DNA of 23,140 bases from CAZOWL01 sp964583605 (GCA_964583605.1 CAZOWL010000072.1:1-23140); one strand, 5' to 3'; positions 5,220 through 18,216 are shown, numbered from the stretch's first letter. Numbers and translations: made by a program. Notes: generated by a model from the sequence alone, not told the origin.

Positions 5220-8200
5220 TCACGCCTGCCCATGCTCCGGGCCGACATGGGTCAGAAGCCCGACCGGGAAGCGGCGCAGGATGTCCGCGGCGCATAGGCG
5301 CGGCCCGTCCGGTCCCGCGGTCGTCGTGAGCCTGCCGCCGCACAGTGGATCCTCGACCTGATCCGCCGCCACCTCGACCTCGATGAAGGTTGACGACCAT
5401 CCCTGGTGGGAGAAGGGGTCGATGACGTCCGTGTCGAGCGCGTCATCAGCGAAGGTCAGACGGGCGAGGTGGCGCGGGACGAGCACGATGACGGAGCGGT
5501 TCTCGAATGATCGGGAGAAGCTGCAGAGCCGCTCGGAATGAGGGCCTTGGGTCTTCAAGGGTACGTAGTCCCCCTGCTCGAAGAGCTGGGGATCCTGGCG
5601 GCGCAGCTCCAATGCGCGCTGGATGAGGTAGAGCTTGGCGCGTCCGTCGTCCAGCGAGCTCAACAGCGCGCTCGTCAACGCGCTCAGCTGCTGAGGATCC
5701 CCGCTGTCTGCGGCCTGGATCTCGTCGAGCTGCGCGGCGCGGCGGGCGAAATCGACTGGGCGGCGGTTGTCGGGATCGACGAGACTGAAGGACCAGAGCT
5801 CGCAGCCCTGGTAGATATCCGGCACGCCCGGCGCGGTGAGTCGCAGAAGCACCTGCGAGAGGCTGTTGTAGAGCCCCAAGCGGGCGATGCGGCGCTGAAA
5901 CGGGAGGAAATCTTCGAAGAATGCAGCGTTGCGGTCGCGATCGAGCACCGCATCGGTGAATGCCGCGATGGCTGATTCGTAGTCGCTGTCAGGATTCGTC
6001 CAGGAGGTGTGGATCTTGGCCTCCTTGGCCGCCTTCTCCATGTACGCGCGAAAACGGTCGCGCAGTACCTGCCGGTCGTCATCGTTGGCAGGGTCTTGTA
6101 GCGGCCAGGCCCCGAGCAGGGTCTGGTAGAGCAGATACTCGGTCGGAGGGTCTGGCACGATCTGCCCTTCGATCTGGCGCCGGAAGCGCCGATGCAACCT
6201 GGACCAGCGCGCCGCGTGCGCCCGCCACGCCTCGCCCACCTCCGACAACACGTGCAGGCGCGAGCGCACGTCCTCGGAGCGCTTGGCATCGTGCGTGGAG
6301 CCGGCGAGCAAGGCATGAGGCCAGCGCTCGTACCTCTGTCGGTTGGCGCGGTGATAGCCGTCGACAGCGACGCCGAAGCGACCAGCGTCCTGTCCGACTT
6401 CGTTCAGAGACGTCAGGCGGTGATAGCGGTAGAAGGCAGTGTCCTCAACACCCTTCGCGGTGACCGGGCCGGTGTATTGCTGGAGCTTCATCGCAAGGCG
6501 GAGTGCCTGCTCCTGGAAAGGCAGCGGCTTGCCCAGTGCGATGTCGCCGAGGAGCACGTCTCGGACGAGATCGAAGACGGAGAGGTCAGCCGCGCGACTT
6601 CGACGCCGCGCCTCAGCCACGGCCTTGAGCACCTGATTGCGGTCGCGGCTCGATACCTGGCTCGAGGCGATATAGGTGCGGTAGACGGGAAAACAGGCCA
6701 CGATCTCCCTCAGCGCGTCGCGCAGGGAGCTCAGCGTGTAGTCTCGCGTGTGTAGATCGGCCTCGGCGATCCGTGCGAGCTCCGTCGCCAACACCTGTAG
6801 CTCGCTCGAGAGCAGGTTACGCATGACGAGATGCTTCGCCTCATAGATCTTGTGCTCGAGGGTGACCGTATCGCCGGTGAAATCCTGGTAGCAGCGAGTC
6901 ATCAGGCCCGCGCCCCGGGCGTCCACGAAGAGGGCATCGGTCAGCGCCGCGAAGTCATAGCCCGTCGTGCCGTGCACAGGCCAGTCGGTTGGCAGGGACT
7001 CGTCCCCCATCAGGATCTTCTCGACAACGAGGTAGAGCGGGCGGCCGGAGCCGTGCGACGCGCGCTGTGCTGCCGCCGCGCGGCGCTGGATCCACCGGAA
7101 GTAGGCGGCCGGGTCATAGAGCCCGTCCGGGTGATCGATCCGCAGGCCCGAAATGAGACCCTTCGCGATCAGGTCGAGCACCAAGCGATGGGTGTCCTCG
7201 AGGGCATCCGGATGCTCCATCCTTAGGGCCGCGAGATCGTTGATGTCGAAGAAGCGGCGATAGTTGATGTCGTCTGCGGCGACTCGCCAGTGCGCCAAAC
7301 GGTATGCCTGGGCCTCGAGCAGATCGTGCAGGCGCCCGAGATCGGGCGGGTAGCTGTCGGCGCCATTGATGCGACTGACACACTCCTGGAGATACCACGC
7401 CAGGTCGGCATTGGCGGCGCACAGTTCGGCGAGGCGCTGCTTGTGCAGCTCCTTGTCACGCCGGCGCTCGACAAGACCCTGCTCGTCGAGTCGGCTGCGG
7501 GGCGGCAGGTTGCCGAAGGCGGTCACCAGGCTCTCGAAGGCACCCAAATCCGGGTGCGTCTCGCCGAGACGCTCGCGCAGTCGGGGCAGCTCGGGCGCGA
7601 GGATCCGCGGGTATTCGCGCGGATCGATCGGAAAATGATGCTCGTAGTACTCGATGCGGAAGGCCCCCTCCGCAAAGACCAGCTTGAGGATCCCGCTGTC
7701 GAGCACGTTGCCGTAGTGGTCACCGAGCACCGGGACGAGGAGCTTGCCCTGAAGCTCCGGCTTCAAAGGCCTCCAATCGATGTCGAAGTAGGCGCTGAAG
7801 GGCGAGGCCGGCCCGTTCTCTAGGACATCGAGCCACCATGGGTTCTCGGCGCCCATGACACCGACGTGGTTCGGGACCACATCGAGGATCTGACTCATGT
7901 CGTGGGCGGCGAGCACGGCGCAGAGGCGTTCGTAATCCTCCGGGCTACCGAGATCGGGGCTCAGCTGGTCGTGCGCGACGACATCGTAGCCGTGGGTGCT
8001 GCCCGGGCGGGCGCGGAAATAGGGCGACAGGTAGCAGTGGCTGATGCCGAGCTTGGAGAGATAAGGGACCAGCTCGGCTGCCGCGGCGAAGCCAAAGCCG
8101 CCGTGGAGCTGTAGGCGGTAGGTTGCGCGCGGGATTCTGGCCAGGGCGAGCTCGACCGGCGCCTCGGTGGCAGCCGGTGCCGGGTGGGGACCCCGGCGCA

Positions 8201-10376
8201 CCTCCCCCACGGCCGCGAGCAGCTCAAGGATCTCCGACCGATCGCGCCAGCGCTCGAGCTCCAGGGGTTGGCGTTGGCGCCAATTGGGGTAGGCGCTGCC
8301 GCTGCCAGGCAGCATGACGGGATCGATCTGGCCCAGCAGATCGACGGCCTGGATCAGCAAGAGCCGTGCCGGTGCACGGGCCAAATAGAGGTGGACGGCG
8401 CGGCGATGGTCTGCAGTGAGCTTGGGCACGGCGACAGGGTCGATGGTATCGCCCTCGGGCAGCAGACCTTCGCGGCCCAAGGCCAGGAACAGCTGTGCTC
8501 GCTCACGGCTGCGCCGGACCAGGTGCTCCTCATAGTCGCGATCGCCAGCGAACAGGTGCAGCGAGCGGCGGTGCTCCAGGTCGCTCCCGCGCCAGAAGCC
8601 GGCGAGCGTCGGCTGGTCTTCATTGCCCAATGCGACGGCGGATTGGCGCGGGAAGTCCGATGGCGGTAGCAGACCGCCGTCGGGTGTCTGCTCGCAGAAA
8701 AGGAAGCGCATTGTGAGGGCACCGATGCGCTCGAGCGCGCCGCTGACGGCCTGCGGTATCCGGCCCGTCTCCTCGCCGATGACGAGGCAGCGTTGCCGTT
8801 GGCTCTCGAGCGCAATGACGCCGAGCAGGTCCTCCAGGGGATAGCTGAGGTAGGCACCATCCTCATCCGCTAGGCCCTGCGGGACGAGGAACTGCCGCAC
8901 CAGGCAGCCGATCTGCTGGATCCGCAGCGCGCCGGCGTCGCGCATGTTGGCCCGAAGAAGCCGGGCGAAGGGCACATAGGCCGCGTCGCGCAGCGCGATC
9001 GGGTTCCATGACAGGCCAGGCGCCATCCGCGCCTGCGGGTCTCCGCCCTCCGGCGCGACGGCGGGCCGCGCCGCCGTGATGAAGAGGTCCGGGTTGGCCC
9101 AGACCTCGGTCCCGTGTGGCGCGGTGCCGGCCGCCAGCGCTGGACAGAGGCCGATCGGCAGGTGCAGCTCCAGCGAGCGCCGCCCGACCGCTGCGAGCTG
9201 CTGGCGTGCCTGCCACTGCAGCCAGACGTAGAAGTCGATCTCGTCTGCCTGCTCGCCGGCGAGCCGCGCCGCCTCCTTTGAGTCCGCCCTCAGCCCCTCG
9301 CCAAGTGGGTCGCCGGTGGTCTCGCTGGACCGGGACGCCAGCACCTCGAGCAGGGCATGCTGCTCGACGGGCTCGCCCTCGGCTTTGCGGAAACGGCGGA
9401 ACGCCTCCGCGCGTGCGCTCCCCGCAACCAGGTGGTGGCGGCGGAAGTGCCGGTACAACCGCCGCAGCACGTCGAGCTTCGCCTGGGCGACTGCCGCATG
9501 GTCGAGTACCGGCGCGGCCCTCAACGCCCGCAGGCGGGCCTGGAGCTCGTTCCGCTCGATCTCGGTGCGGGCCTGCTCGCACTCACCCAGCTCCGGGACG
9601 GCCTCGACGTCGATGTGCATCACATCTAGCAGGAGGCGGCTCGCGGGCCGGCCTGGATCGCGCTCTCCCGGTCGCGCGGCGAGGTGGGCATGCAGCGGCG
9701 GGATCGCCAGGGCGCTGCCGCCGCGCTCGGCGACTAGCTCGACGAGACGGGTCAGGTCGGTGAAGTCGCCGATGCCCCAATTGCGCGCCGAGCGCAATGT
9801 ATCGAGCTGCGTGGCGAGGCCCCAGGCGGTGCCGCCGTCACTGAGCCCATCGCACTCGTAGCAGCGCGTCGGGGCGACGATGAGGGTCGTCACGGCGAGC
9901 CGCCGACCCTCAGGCGTGGCGTGCAGCTCCAGTCGATGCCAGCCGATCCCGTGCGGGCGTGGCAGCGTGACCCGCAGTTTCTGCCAAGGCGCGCCGTCGA
10001 TGACCCTGGTCTCCCCGGAGGGCTCGGTCGCGGCCGTCTGCAGCGGACCGCGCCGCAGGTCTCCGCCCTCCTCGTGGAGGCGCCACTCGATCGCATCGAT
10101 CCTGGTCCGCTCTGGCAAGGTCACGGGGAGAGCGAGCCCGTCGGCATCCCCCCAGATCACGACGACCGGCGGCAGCATCCGCTGCCACGTCCGGTCGAGC
10201 GCCTGTTCCAGGCTGTCCCGCTCGGTTGCCGCGTCGCCCGCTGTGACCCCGAGCGCCCGCAGCAGGGCACGCCGGGCAGCGCTCGTCGCGTGGTGCTCTT
10301 GGCCATCGGCATCCCGATAGCTCGGGGTGATGCCATAGAGGTCGCAGAGGAGGTCGAGCGCAGACTCGCCGCTCAC
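5220..10376 (-). CDS. treY: MalQ-like (GH77) / maltooligosyltrehalose synthase (TreY, GH13) fusion
   Basis: A 1718-residue fusion. Residues about 1-735 align with 4-alpha-glucanotransferase (MalQ): LRSARNWGIGDFTDL, LRANMRDAGALRI, GAYLSYPLEDLLGV, ALESQRQRCLVIGEE and PTLAGFW. Residues about 740-1718 are TreY, which converts the reducing end of linear maltodextrin into a trehalosyl unit: ATYRLQLHGGFGF, DVVPNHVGV, RIDHPDGLYDP (nucleophile D1081), VVEKILMGDE (acid/base E1119) and STHDAKRSED (D1363). TreY looks active. In the MalQ half the nucleophile pair Asp-His is Gln487-Gln488, while E535 and D587 remain, so this half is probably not catalytic. GTG 10376 is chosen because it overlaps the treZ stop (GTGA) and has GGAGGA eight bases upstream. 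An ATG at 10406 is in frame. Cytoplasmic, co-transcribed with treZ. Confidence 0.93.
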   Translation of the reverse strand: MSGESALDLLCDLYGITPSYRDADGQEHHATSAARRALLRALGVTAGDAATERDSLEQALDRTWQRMLPPVVVIWGDADGLALPVTLPERTRIDAIEWRLHEEGGDLRRGPLQTAATEPSGETRVIDGAPWQKLRVTLPRPHGIGWHRLELHATPEGRRLAVTTLIVAPTRCYECDGLSDGGTAWGLATQLDTLRSARNWGIGDFTDLTRLVELVAERGGSALAIPPLHAHLAARPGERDPGRPASRLLLDVMHIDVEAVPELGECEQARTEIERNELQARLRALRAAPVLDHAAVAQAKLDVLRRLYRHFRRHHLVAGSARAEAFRRFRKAEGEPVEQHALLEVLASRSSETTGDPLGEGLRADSKEAARLAGEQADEIDFYVWLQWQARQQLAAVGRRSLELHLPIGLCPALAAGTAPHGTEVWANPDLFITAARPAVAPEGGDPQARMAPGLSWNPIALRDAAYVPFARLLRANMRDAGALRIQQIGCLVRQFLVPQGLADEDGAYLSYPLEDLLGVIALESQRQRCLVIGEETGRIPQAVSGALERIGALTMRFLFCEQTPDGGLLPPSDFPRQSAVALGNEDQPTLAGFWRGSDLEHRRSLHLFAGDRDYEEHLVRRSRERAQLFLALGREGLLPEGDTIDPVAVPKLTADHRRAVHLYLARAPARLLLIQAVDLLGQIDPVMLPGSGSAYPNWRQRQPLELERWRDRSEILELLAAVGEVRRGPHPAPAATEAPVELALARIPRATYRLQLHGGFGFAAAAELVPYLSKLGISHCYLSPYFRARPGSTHGYDVVAHDQLSPDLGSPEDYERLCAVLAAHDMSQILDVVPNHVGVMGAENPWWLDVLENGPASPFSAYFDIDWRPLKPELQGKLLVPVLGDHYGNVLDSGILKLVFAEGAFRIEYYEHHFPIDPREYPRILAPELPRLRERLGETHPDLGAFESLVTAFGNLPPRSRLDEQGLVERRRDKELHKQRLAELCAANADLAWYLQECVSRINGADSYPPDLGRLHDLLEAQAYRLAHWRVAADDINYRRFFDINDLAALRMEHPDALEDTHRLVLDLIAKGLISGLRIDHPDGLYDPAAYFRWIQRRAAAAQRASHGSGRPLYLVVEKILMGDESLPTDWPVHGTTGYDFAALTDALFVDARGAGLMTRCYQDFTGDTVTLEHKIYEAKHLVMRNLLSSELQVLATELARIAEADLHTRDYTLSSLRDALREIVACFPVYRTYIASSQVSSRDRNQVLKAVAEARRRSRAADLSVFDLVRDVLLGDIALGKPLPFQEQALRLAMKLQQYTGPVTAKGVEDTAFYRYHRLTSLNEVGQDAGRFGVAVDGYHRANRQRYERWPHALLAGSTHDAKRSEDVRSRLHVLSEVGEAWRAHAARWSRLHRRFRRQIEGQIVPDPPTEYLLYQTLLGAWPLQDPANDDDRQVLRDRFRAYMEKAAKEAKIHTSWTNPDSDYESAIAAFTDAVLDRDRNAAFFEDFLPFQRRIARLGLYNSLSQVLLRLTAPGVPDIYQGCELWSFSLVDPDNRRPVDFARRAAQLDEIQAADSGDPQQLSALTSALLSSLDDGRAKLYLIQRALELRRQDPQLFEQGDYVPLKTQGPHSERLCSFSRSFENRSVIVLVPRHLARLTFADDALDTDVIDPFSHQGWSSTFIEVEVAADQVEDPLCGGRLTTTAGPDGPRLCAADILRRFPVGLLTHVGPEHGQA

Positions 10377-12238
10377 GGCCGGGCTCCTCCGCGCGCCAGG
10401 TGCCAAGACCCGGACCAGGGCGGCAGCCGGGTTGCCGCCAGTGCCTCGTGCGTGCCGTCAGGCACGCTGAACAGCGGTGTCTGCCCGGTCACAGATAGGT
10501 CATCGATCGGCAGCTCCTGGTCATCGAGATTAGCAACGAGGGTCAGGGAAGCGCCGTCTCGAAAACGCCAGCGCACCAAGAGTCCGCGTCCCTGCTCGCC
10601 GAGGACGACTGCCTCGGCCCCTTGCGCCTGGCCGAAAGTCAGGTGCGGCAGGATCTCGCGGTGACGCAGCTCCAGGAGACGGCGATGGAAGGCCAGCCAT
10701 TGCTGGTGCTCGGGTCCTCGGAGCGCCTCCCAGTCGAGCTTGGAGCGCAGGAAGGTCTCGGGCGCGTTGGGATCCGGGATCGGCTGTTGCGCGTGCGGAT
10801 CGGTGAACCGGGAAAACCCGGCAAACTCGCGCCGGCGCCCCTCGGTGACGGCATCGGCGAGGTCGTCGCCGAAATCGCAGAAAAAGAGGAAGGGGGCGCT
10901 TGCCATGAACTCTTGGCCCATGAACAGGAGCGGTGGCGACGGGCCGAGCAGGAGGATCGCGGTCAGCAGTCGCAGGGCCTCAGGGGAGGCCAGCTCGCCG
11001 ATACGCTCGCCGAAGGCGCGATTGCCGACCTGGTCGTGATTCTGCAGCAGGTTGACGAAGGCACTCAGCGGCAGCCCGGTGGTCGCCTCGCCGCGCGGCC
11101 GGCCGCCGCGAAACGGGGAAGCCTCGCCCTGAAAGGCATAGCCCTCGGTCAGGCAGCGGCCGAGCTGGGCCGCTGGACATTGGCCGTAGTCGGTGTAATA
11201 GCCGTCCCTCTCGCCCGTCGCCAGGACGTGCGCGGCGTGGTGGAAGTCGTCGTTCCACTGGGCGACATACCAGCGGGGCGCCCCGCCCAACATCCGCTGC
11301 AGGTAGCGGGCCTCATTGAGATCGTTCTCGAGGACCAGGTGCACCTGTCGCTGCCTGCCGGGCCCTGCCCGGACCGCCTCCGCGATCTCGACCAGGATGT
11401 GCGAGGCGGAGTCGTCGGCGATCGCGTGCACGGCGTCGAGCCGCAGGCCGTCAAAGCGATACTCGGTGAGCCAATAGAGGGCGTTGTGGATGAAGAAGTC
11501 GCGCACCGCACGGCTGTCGTCGCTGTCGAAGTTGAGTCCCGCTCCCCACGGGGTCTGGTGGCGATCGGTGAAGAACTGCGGGGCATAGAGGTGAAGATAG
11601 TTTCCCTCCGGTCCGAAGTGGTTGTAGACGACATCCAGGAACACCATCAGACCGCGCGCGTGGGCAGCCGCCACGAGGGCCTTCAGGTCCTCGGGGCGGC
11701 CGTAGCTGCCGTCGGGGGCGAACGGCAGTACGCCGTCATAACCCCAATTCCGCTGCCCGGGGAAGTCGGCGACGGGCATCAACTCTAGCGCCGTGACGCC
11801 CAGCTCAGCGAGAGAGTCGAGGCGCTCGGCGACATCGGCGAAGCCGCCGGCGGCCGAGAAGCAGCCGACGTGCAGCTCGTAGATGACCGTCTCCTCCCAC
11901 GTCCGCCCAGCCCATTGTCCGTCCGGCCAGGCGAACGCCGTCGGGTCGATCACCTCGCTCGGGCCATGCACGTCAAGGGGTTGGAACCGCGACGCGGGGT
12001 CTGGCACCGGCTGGCCCCCGTCGGCGCGAAACCGGTAACGGCAGCCGGCCCCCGCTGCCTCGCTGATGCGCTCGAAATACCCGCCGCCGATCGGCTCCAT
12101 CTCCAGCGCGCGCTCGGCCGCTGCCGATTCGAGGAGCAGCTCGACGCGCCGCGCGGCCGGCGCCCAGAGCCGGAAGCGCGTGACTCCGTCGTCGCACAGC
12201 TCGGCCCCGAACGGCATCTGATGTCTCCAGGTCATCAT
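10373..12238 (-). CDS. treZ: Maltooligosyltrehalose trehalohydrolase
   Basis: A 621-residue GH13 enzyme that releases free trehalose from the maltooligosyltrehalose made by TreY. An N-terminal beta domain (MPFGAELCDDGVTRFRLWAP) precedes the barrel: WGYDGVLPFAPDGSYG, FLDVVYNHFGPEGNYL, FDGLRLDAVHAI (nucleophile D268), VHLVLENDLNE (acid/base E304) and LLQNHDQVGNRA (D402). The spacing and the intact motifs indicate an active enzyme of usual length. The start could be ATG 12238, 12235 or 12217; the last has GGAGA six bases upstream, but relatives usually carry a few residues before HxMPFGA. First gene of the minus-strand operon, coupled to the TreY fusion. It is divergent from glgE across about 640 bp. 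Confidence 0.95.
   Translation of the reverse strand: MMTWRHQMPFGAELCDDGVTRFRLWAPAARRVELLLESAAAERALEMEPIGGGYFERISEAAGAGCRYRFRADGGQPVPDPASRFQPLDVHGPSEVIDPTAFAWPDGQWAGRTWEETVIYELHVGCFSAAGGFADVAERLDSLAELGVTALELMPVADFPGQRNWGYDGVLPFAPDGSYGRPEDLKALVAAAHARGLMVFLDVVYNHFGPEGNYLHLYAPQFFTDRHQTPWGAGLNFDSDDSRAVRDFFIHNALYWLTEYRFDGLRLDAVHAIADDSASHILVEIAEAVRAGPGRQRQVHLVLENDLNEARYLQRMLGGAPRWYVAQWNDDFHHAAHVLATGERDGYYTDYGQCPAAQLGRCLTEGYAFQGEASPFRGGRPRGEATTGLPLSAFVNLLQNHDQVGNRAFGERIGELASPEALRLLTAILLLGPSPPLLFMGQEFMASAPFLFFCDFGDDLADAVTEGRRREFAGFSRFTDPHAQQPIPDPNAPETFLRSKLDWEALRGPEHQQWLAFHRRLLELRHREILPHLTFGQAQGAEAVVLGEQGRGLLVRWRFRDGASLTLVANLDDQELPIDDLSVTGQTPLFSVPDGTHEALAATRLPPWSGSWHLARGGARP
10385..10390 (-). promoter_or_regulatory. 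Shine-Dalgarno deciding the treY-fusion start
   Basis: GGAGGA on the minus strand lies 8 nt before GTG 10376, inside the end of treZ. It supports the GTG start with the 4-bp GTGA overlap over the upstream ATG at 10406, which would overlap treZ by 34 bp. Confidence 0.7.
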
Positions 12239-12879
12239 GCTCTGACTCGTCCCTTGTTGCGCGACTCGGTTTGAGGGCCGTCGCGCTCATCGTTTCGCCG
12301 GATCCCGCATCTGCCAGCCGGGCATGGCCAGCGGCGATCTGGACGGCCTCCGTTGAGGTGGCAAGCAATTCGCGGACCGCGGGCTCGGGCTATGGCCGTG
12401 CGCCAACGGCCTCGGTGAGGGTACTCGGTGTCACTGTGCTTGGCGATTCGCCGTGCGCCGGCTCAAATGAGCCTCAGCCGGTTGGTTTCGACCGGCGCTC
12501 CCGTCGGGCTGCCGCTGGGGCCCGCCTGGACGGTTGCTGGACCGCAAAGAGCGGCGCGGACGGCGGCGGGCGCTGCCGACGGCTTGCAAAGTGGCGCGCA
12601 CCCTGCTTGTTGCTCCAAGGATACGAACTAAGGTTACCAACTGGCGACTCCCGGTCTCGGGACTACGGCCGATGCCAATCGGGATCGGAGGCCCTGTGTC
12701 GCGAAACGTGTGCGGATTATCAGCATCCTATGTCCAGATTCGAGCGCGATCATCGAATGGCCCCCGCGGGTGCTTCACGCGGGCAGGCGGGCGGCGACCA
12801 GCCGCGCAGCGCCGGGGGAGAGACCGGCCCCGGTCTCCACAGTGAGGGCGGCCCACCGGCGACTGCCGGCGGGGGGGCC
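12239..12879. promoter_or_regulatory. Divergent intergenic region between treZ and glgE
   Basis: About 640 bp with no gene I can support. The frame in line with glgE stays open back to 12271, but its peptide is rich in Cys, Ser, Arg and Trp with no recognisable domain, so it reads as chance GC-rich sequence. Promoters for both operons should lie here. I see no convincing -35/-10 pair, operator or riboswitch. The glgE start could lie as far left as ATG 12757 or 12730. Confidence 0.5.
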
Positions 12880-14874
12880 ATGAAGCCGCGTGAGGCGGAG
12901 CGGCGTCGGGTCGTGATCGACGCCGTCAGTCCGACGCTCGACGGCGGGCGCTTCCCGATCAAACGCACGGTCGGTGAGCTGGTGAGTGTCGAGGCGGATG
13001 CCTTCGCCGACGGGCACGATGTCGTCAGCTGCGCGCTACAACACTGCGCCGACGCGGATTCGATCTGGCACGAGACCGCGATGCGCCCGCTCGGTAATGA
13101 TCGCTGGCACGGTGCCTTCGAGGTCACTTGCTGTGGAACCTATCGCTATCGGGTCTGCGCCTGGATCGACCACTTCCTGTCCTGGCGCCGCGATCTAATC
13201 AAGCGCATCGCAGCCGATCAGGACATCAGCATCGCGCTGGCGACGGGGGCGGCGCTGATCGCCGACGCCGCCGGCCGCGCACCGGCCGGGGCCGCGGCCG
13301 AGCTGGCGGGCTGGGCCTCGCGGGTCGGCGGGCAGGATGCGATCGAGGTGCGCACCGCGGCTGCCCTCGACGAGGGTCTGCTGCGGCTGATGGCGCGGTA
13401 CCCGAATCCGGCCCTTCGGAGCAGGTCCCAGCCCGAGCTGACGGTGATCGTCGACCGAGCGCGGGCACGATTCTCGACCTGGTACGAGGTGTTTCCGCGC
13501 TCGACGAGCCCGGAGCCTGGCCGGCACGGAACCCTGCGCGACTGCGAGCGCTGGATACCCTATATCGCCGACATGGGCTTCGATGTGCTCTATCTGCCGC
13601 CGATCCATCCGATTGGACTGACATCGCGCAAGGGGCCGAACAACACGCTCGAGAGCAAGCCCAGCGACCCGGGCAGCCCGTGGGCGATCGGCTCGCCGGC
13701 TGGTGGCCACACTGCCGTGCACCCGGAGCTAGGGACCTTGGATGACTTCCGCCGCCTGCTCGCGGCCGCCGGCAGGCGCGGGATCGAGATCGCCCTCGAC
13801 ATCGCCTTTCAGTGCAGCCCCGACCACCCCTGGGTCCAAGAGCACCCCGAGTGGTTCGTTCAGCGCCCGGACGGGACCATTCAGTACGCGGAAAACCCGC
13901 CGAAGCGCTATCAGGATATCTACCCATTGAGCTTCGAGAGCGCCGACTGGCCGGCCTTGTGGGATGCGCTGCGCGATGTCTTTCTGTTCTGGTTGGAGCA
14001 GGGCGTGCGGGTGTTTCGCGTCGATAACCCGCACACCAAGTCTCTGTACTTCTGGGAATGGGTCATCGCCGAGGTCAAGGCGCGCGACCCCGAGGTGATC
14101 TTCCTCTCCGAGGCCTTCACGCGCCCGGCCGTGATGCATCGTCTCGCCAAGGCGGGCTTCAGCCAGTCCTACAGCTACTTCACTTGGCGCAACACGAAGT
14201 GGGAGCTGACGCAGTACCTGACCGAGCTGACCAGCGGGCCGGCCCGGGAGTACTTCCGTCCCAATCTCTGGCCAAACACGCCAGACATCCTGCCCGAGTA
14301 CCTGCAGCTCGGCGGGCGCCCGGCATTCGCCGTGCGGCTGATCCTGGCCGCGACACTTGGGGCCAACTACGGCATCTATGGCCCGGCCTTCGAGCTTTGC
14401 GAGCGGCGGGCGCAGGAGCCGGGCAGCGAGGAGTACCTCCATGGCGAGAAGTACGAGGTCAAACACTGGGACCTCGACCGCCCGGACAGCCTGCGTGATC
14501 TGATCGCCCGCATCAATCGTGTTCGTCGCGAGAATCCGGCGCTGCAGCAGGATTGGGGCCTGCGCTTTCATAGCGTGGACAACGAGCAGTTGATCGCCTA
14601 CAGCAAGGAGGACGAGCGGACCGGCAACCGTGTGCTCGTCGTCGTCAATCTTGATCCCTGGCATCGCCAGAGCGGCTGGGTTGAGGTGCCGTTAGAAGAG
14701 CTTGGCATGGAGCCGCACCGAAGCTATCAGATGCACGATCTGATCGGTGGCGACCGCTACCTGTGGGGCGGGCGCCATGGCTATGTCGAGCTCGATCCGG
14801 CCAAGGTCCCAGGAAAGCTGTTCCGGATGCGTCGCCGGCAGCGGACCGAGCGGGATTTCGATTACTACTTATAG
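12880..14874 (+). CDS. glgE: Alpha-1,4-glucan:maltose-1-phosphate maltosyltransferase (GlgE)
   Basis: A 664-residue GH13_3 enzyme that transfers maltosyl units from maltose 1-phosphate to alpha-1,4-glucan chains. The N-terminal domain (RRVVIDAVSPTLDGGRFPIK, GELVSVEADAFADGHD) is followed by the barrel: FDVLYLPPIHPIG, RKGPNN, IALDIAFQCSPDHPWV, GVRVFRVDNPHTK (nucleophile D382), IFLSEAFTRP (acid/base E411) and PNTPDILPEYL (D469). The 29- and 58-residue spacing fits characterised GlgE. ATG 12880 gives the usual family length and begins just before the conserved RRRVVI segment. ATG 12757 and 12730 are in frame but would add a Gly/Pro-rich leader, and none has a strong ribosome site. It is followed 16 bases later by treS-mak, which makes its substrate. 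Confidence 0.95.
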   Translation: MKPREAERRRVVIDAVSPTLDGGRFPIKRTVGELVSVEADAFADGHDVVSCALQHCADADSIWHETAMRPLGNDRWHGAFEVTCCGTYRYRVCAWIDHFLSWRRDLIKRIAADQDISIALATGAALIADAAGRAPAGAAAELAGWASRVGGQDAIEVRTAAALDEGLLRLMARYPNPALRSRSQPELTVIVDRARARFSTWYEVFPRSTSPEPGRHGTLRDCERWIPYIADMGFDVLYLPPIHPIGLTSRKGPNNTLESKPSDPGSPWAIGSPAGGHTAVHPELGTLDDFRRLLAAAGRRGIEIALDIAFQCSPDHPWVQEHPEWFVQRPDGTIQYAENPPKRYQDIYPLSFESADWPALWDALRDVFLFWLEQGVRVFRVDNPHTKSLYFWEWVIAEVKARDPEVIFLSEAFTRPAVMHRLAKAGFSQSYSYFTWRNTKWELTQYLTELTSGPAREYFRPNLWPNTPDILPEYLQLGGRPAFAVRLILAATLGANYGIYGPAFELCERRAQEPGSEEYLHGEKYEVKHWDLDRPDSLRDLIARINRVRRENPALQQDWGLRFHSVDNEQLIAYSKEDERTGNRVLVVVNLDPWHRQSGWVEVPLEELGMEPHRSYQMHDLIGGDRYLWGGRHGYVELDPAKVPGKLFRMRRRQRTERDFDYYL

Positions 14875-14890
14875 TGAGCCCACTGGCACG

Positions 14891-18166
<3,276 letters not shown>

Positions 18167-18168
18167 CA

Positions 18169-18216
18169 CTCCGAGCGGGAGGGGTGGATGAGCCCATCAA
18201 GATCTCCTGCTCGGAG
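18169..18216. terminator. Hairpin after treS-mak, possible bidirectional terminator
   Basis: CTCCGAGCGGGAG (18169-18181) pairs with CTCCTGCTCGGAG (18204-18216), a 13-bp stem with one mismatch around a 22-nt loop. It begins 2 nt after the treS-mak stop and lies between convergent genes. There is no T-run, so intrinsic termination is uncertain; it may block read-through or protect the transcript end. Confidence 0.5.

Noticed and set aside
10622..11788. 388-codon plus-strand frame opposite treZ
   Set aside because: Antisense shadow of a clear GH13 gene.
12271..12729. Upstream extension of the glgE frame
   Set aside because: Open by chance in GC-rich DNA; Cys/Ser/Arg/Trp-rich with no GlgE homology, and the family length is met from 12880.
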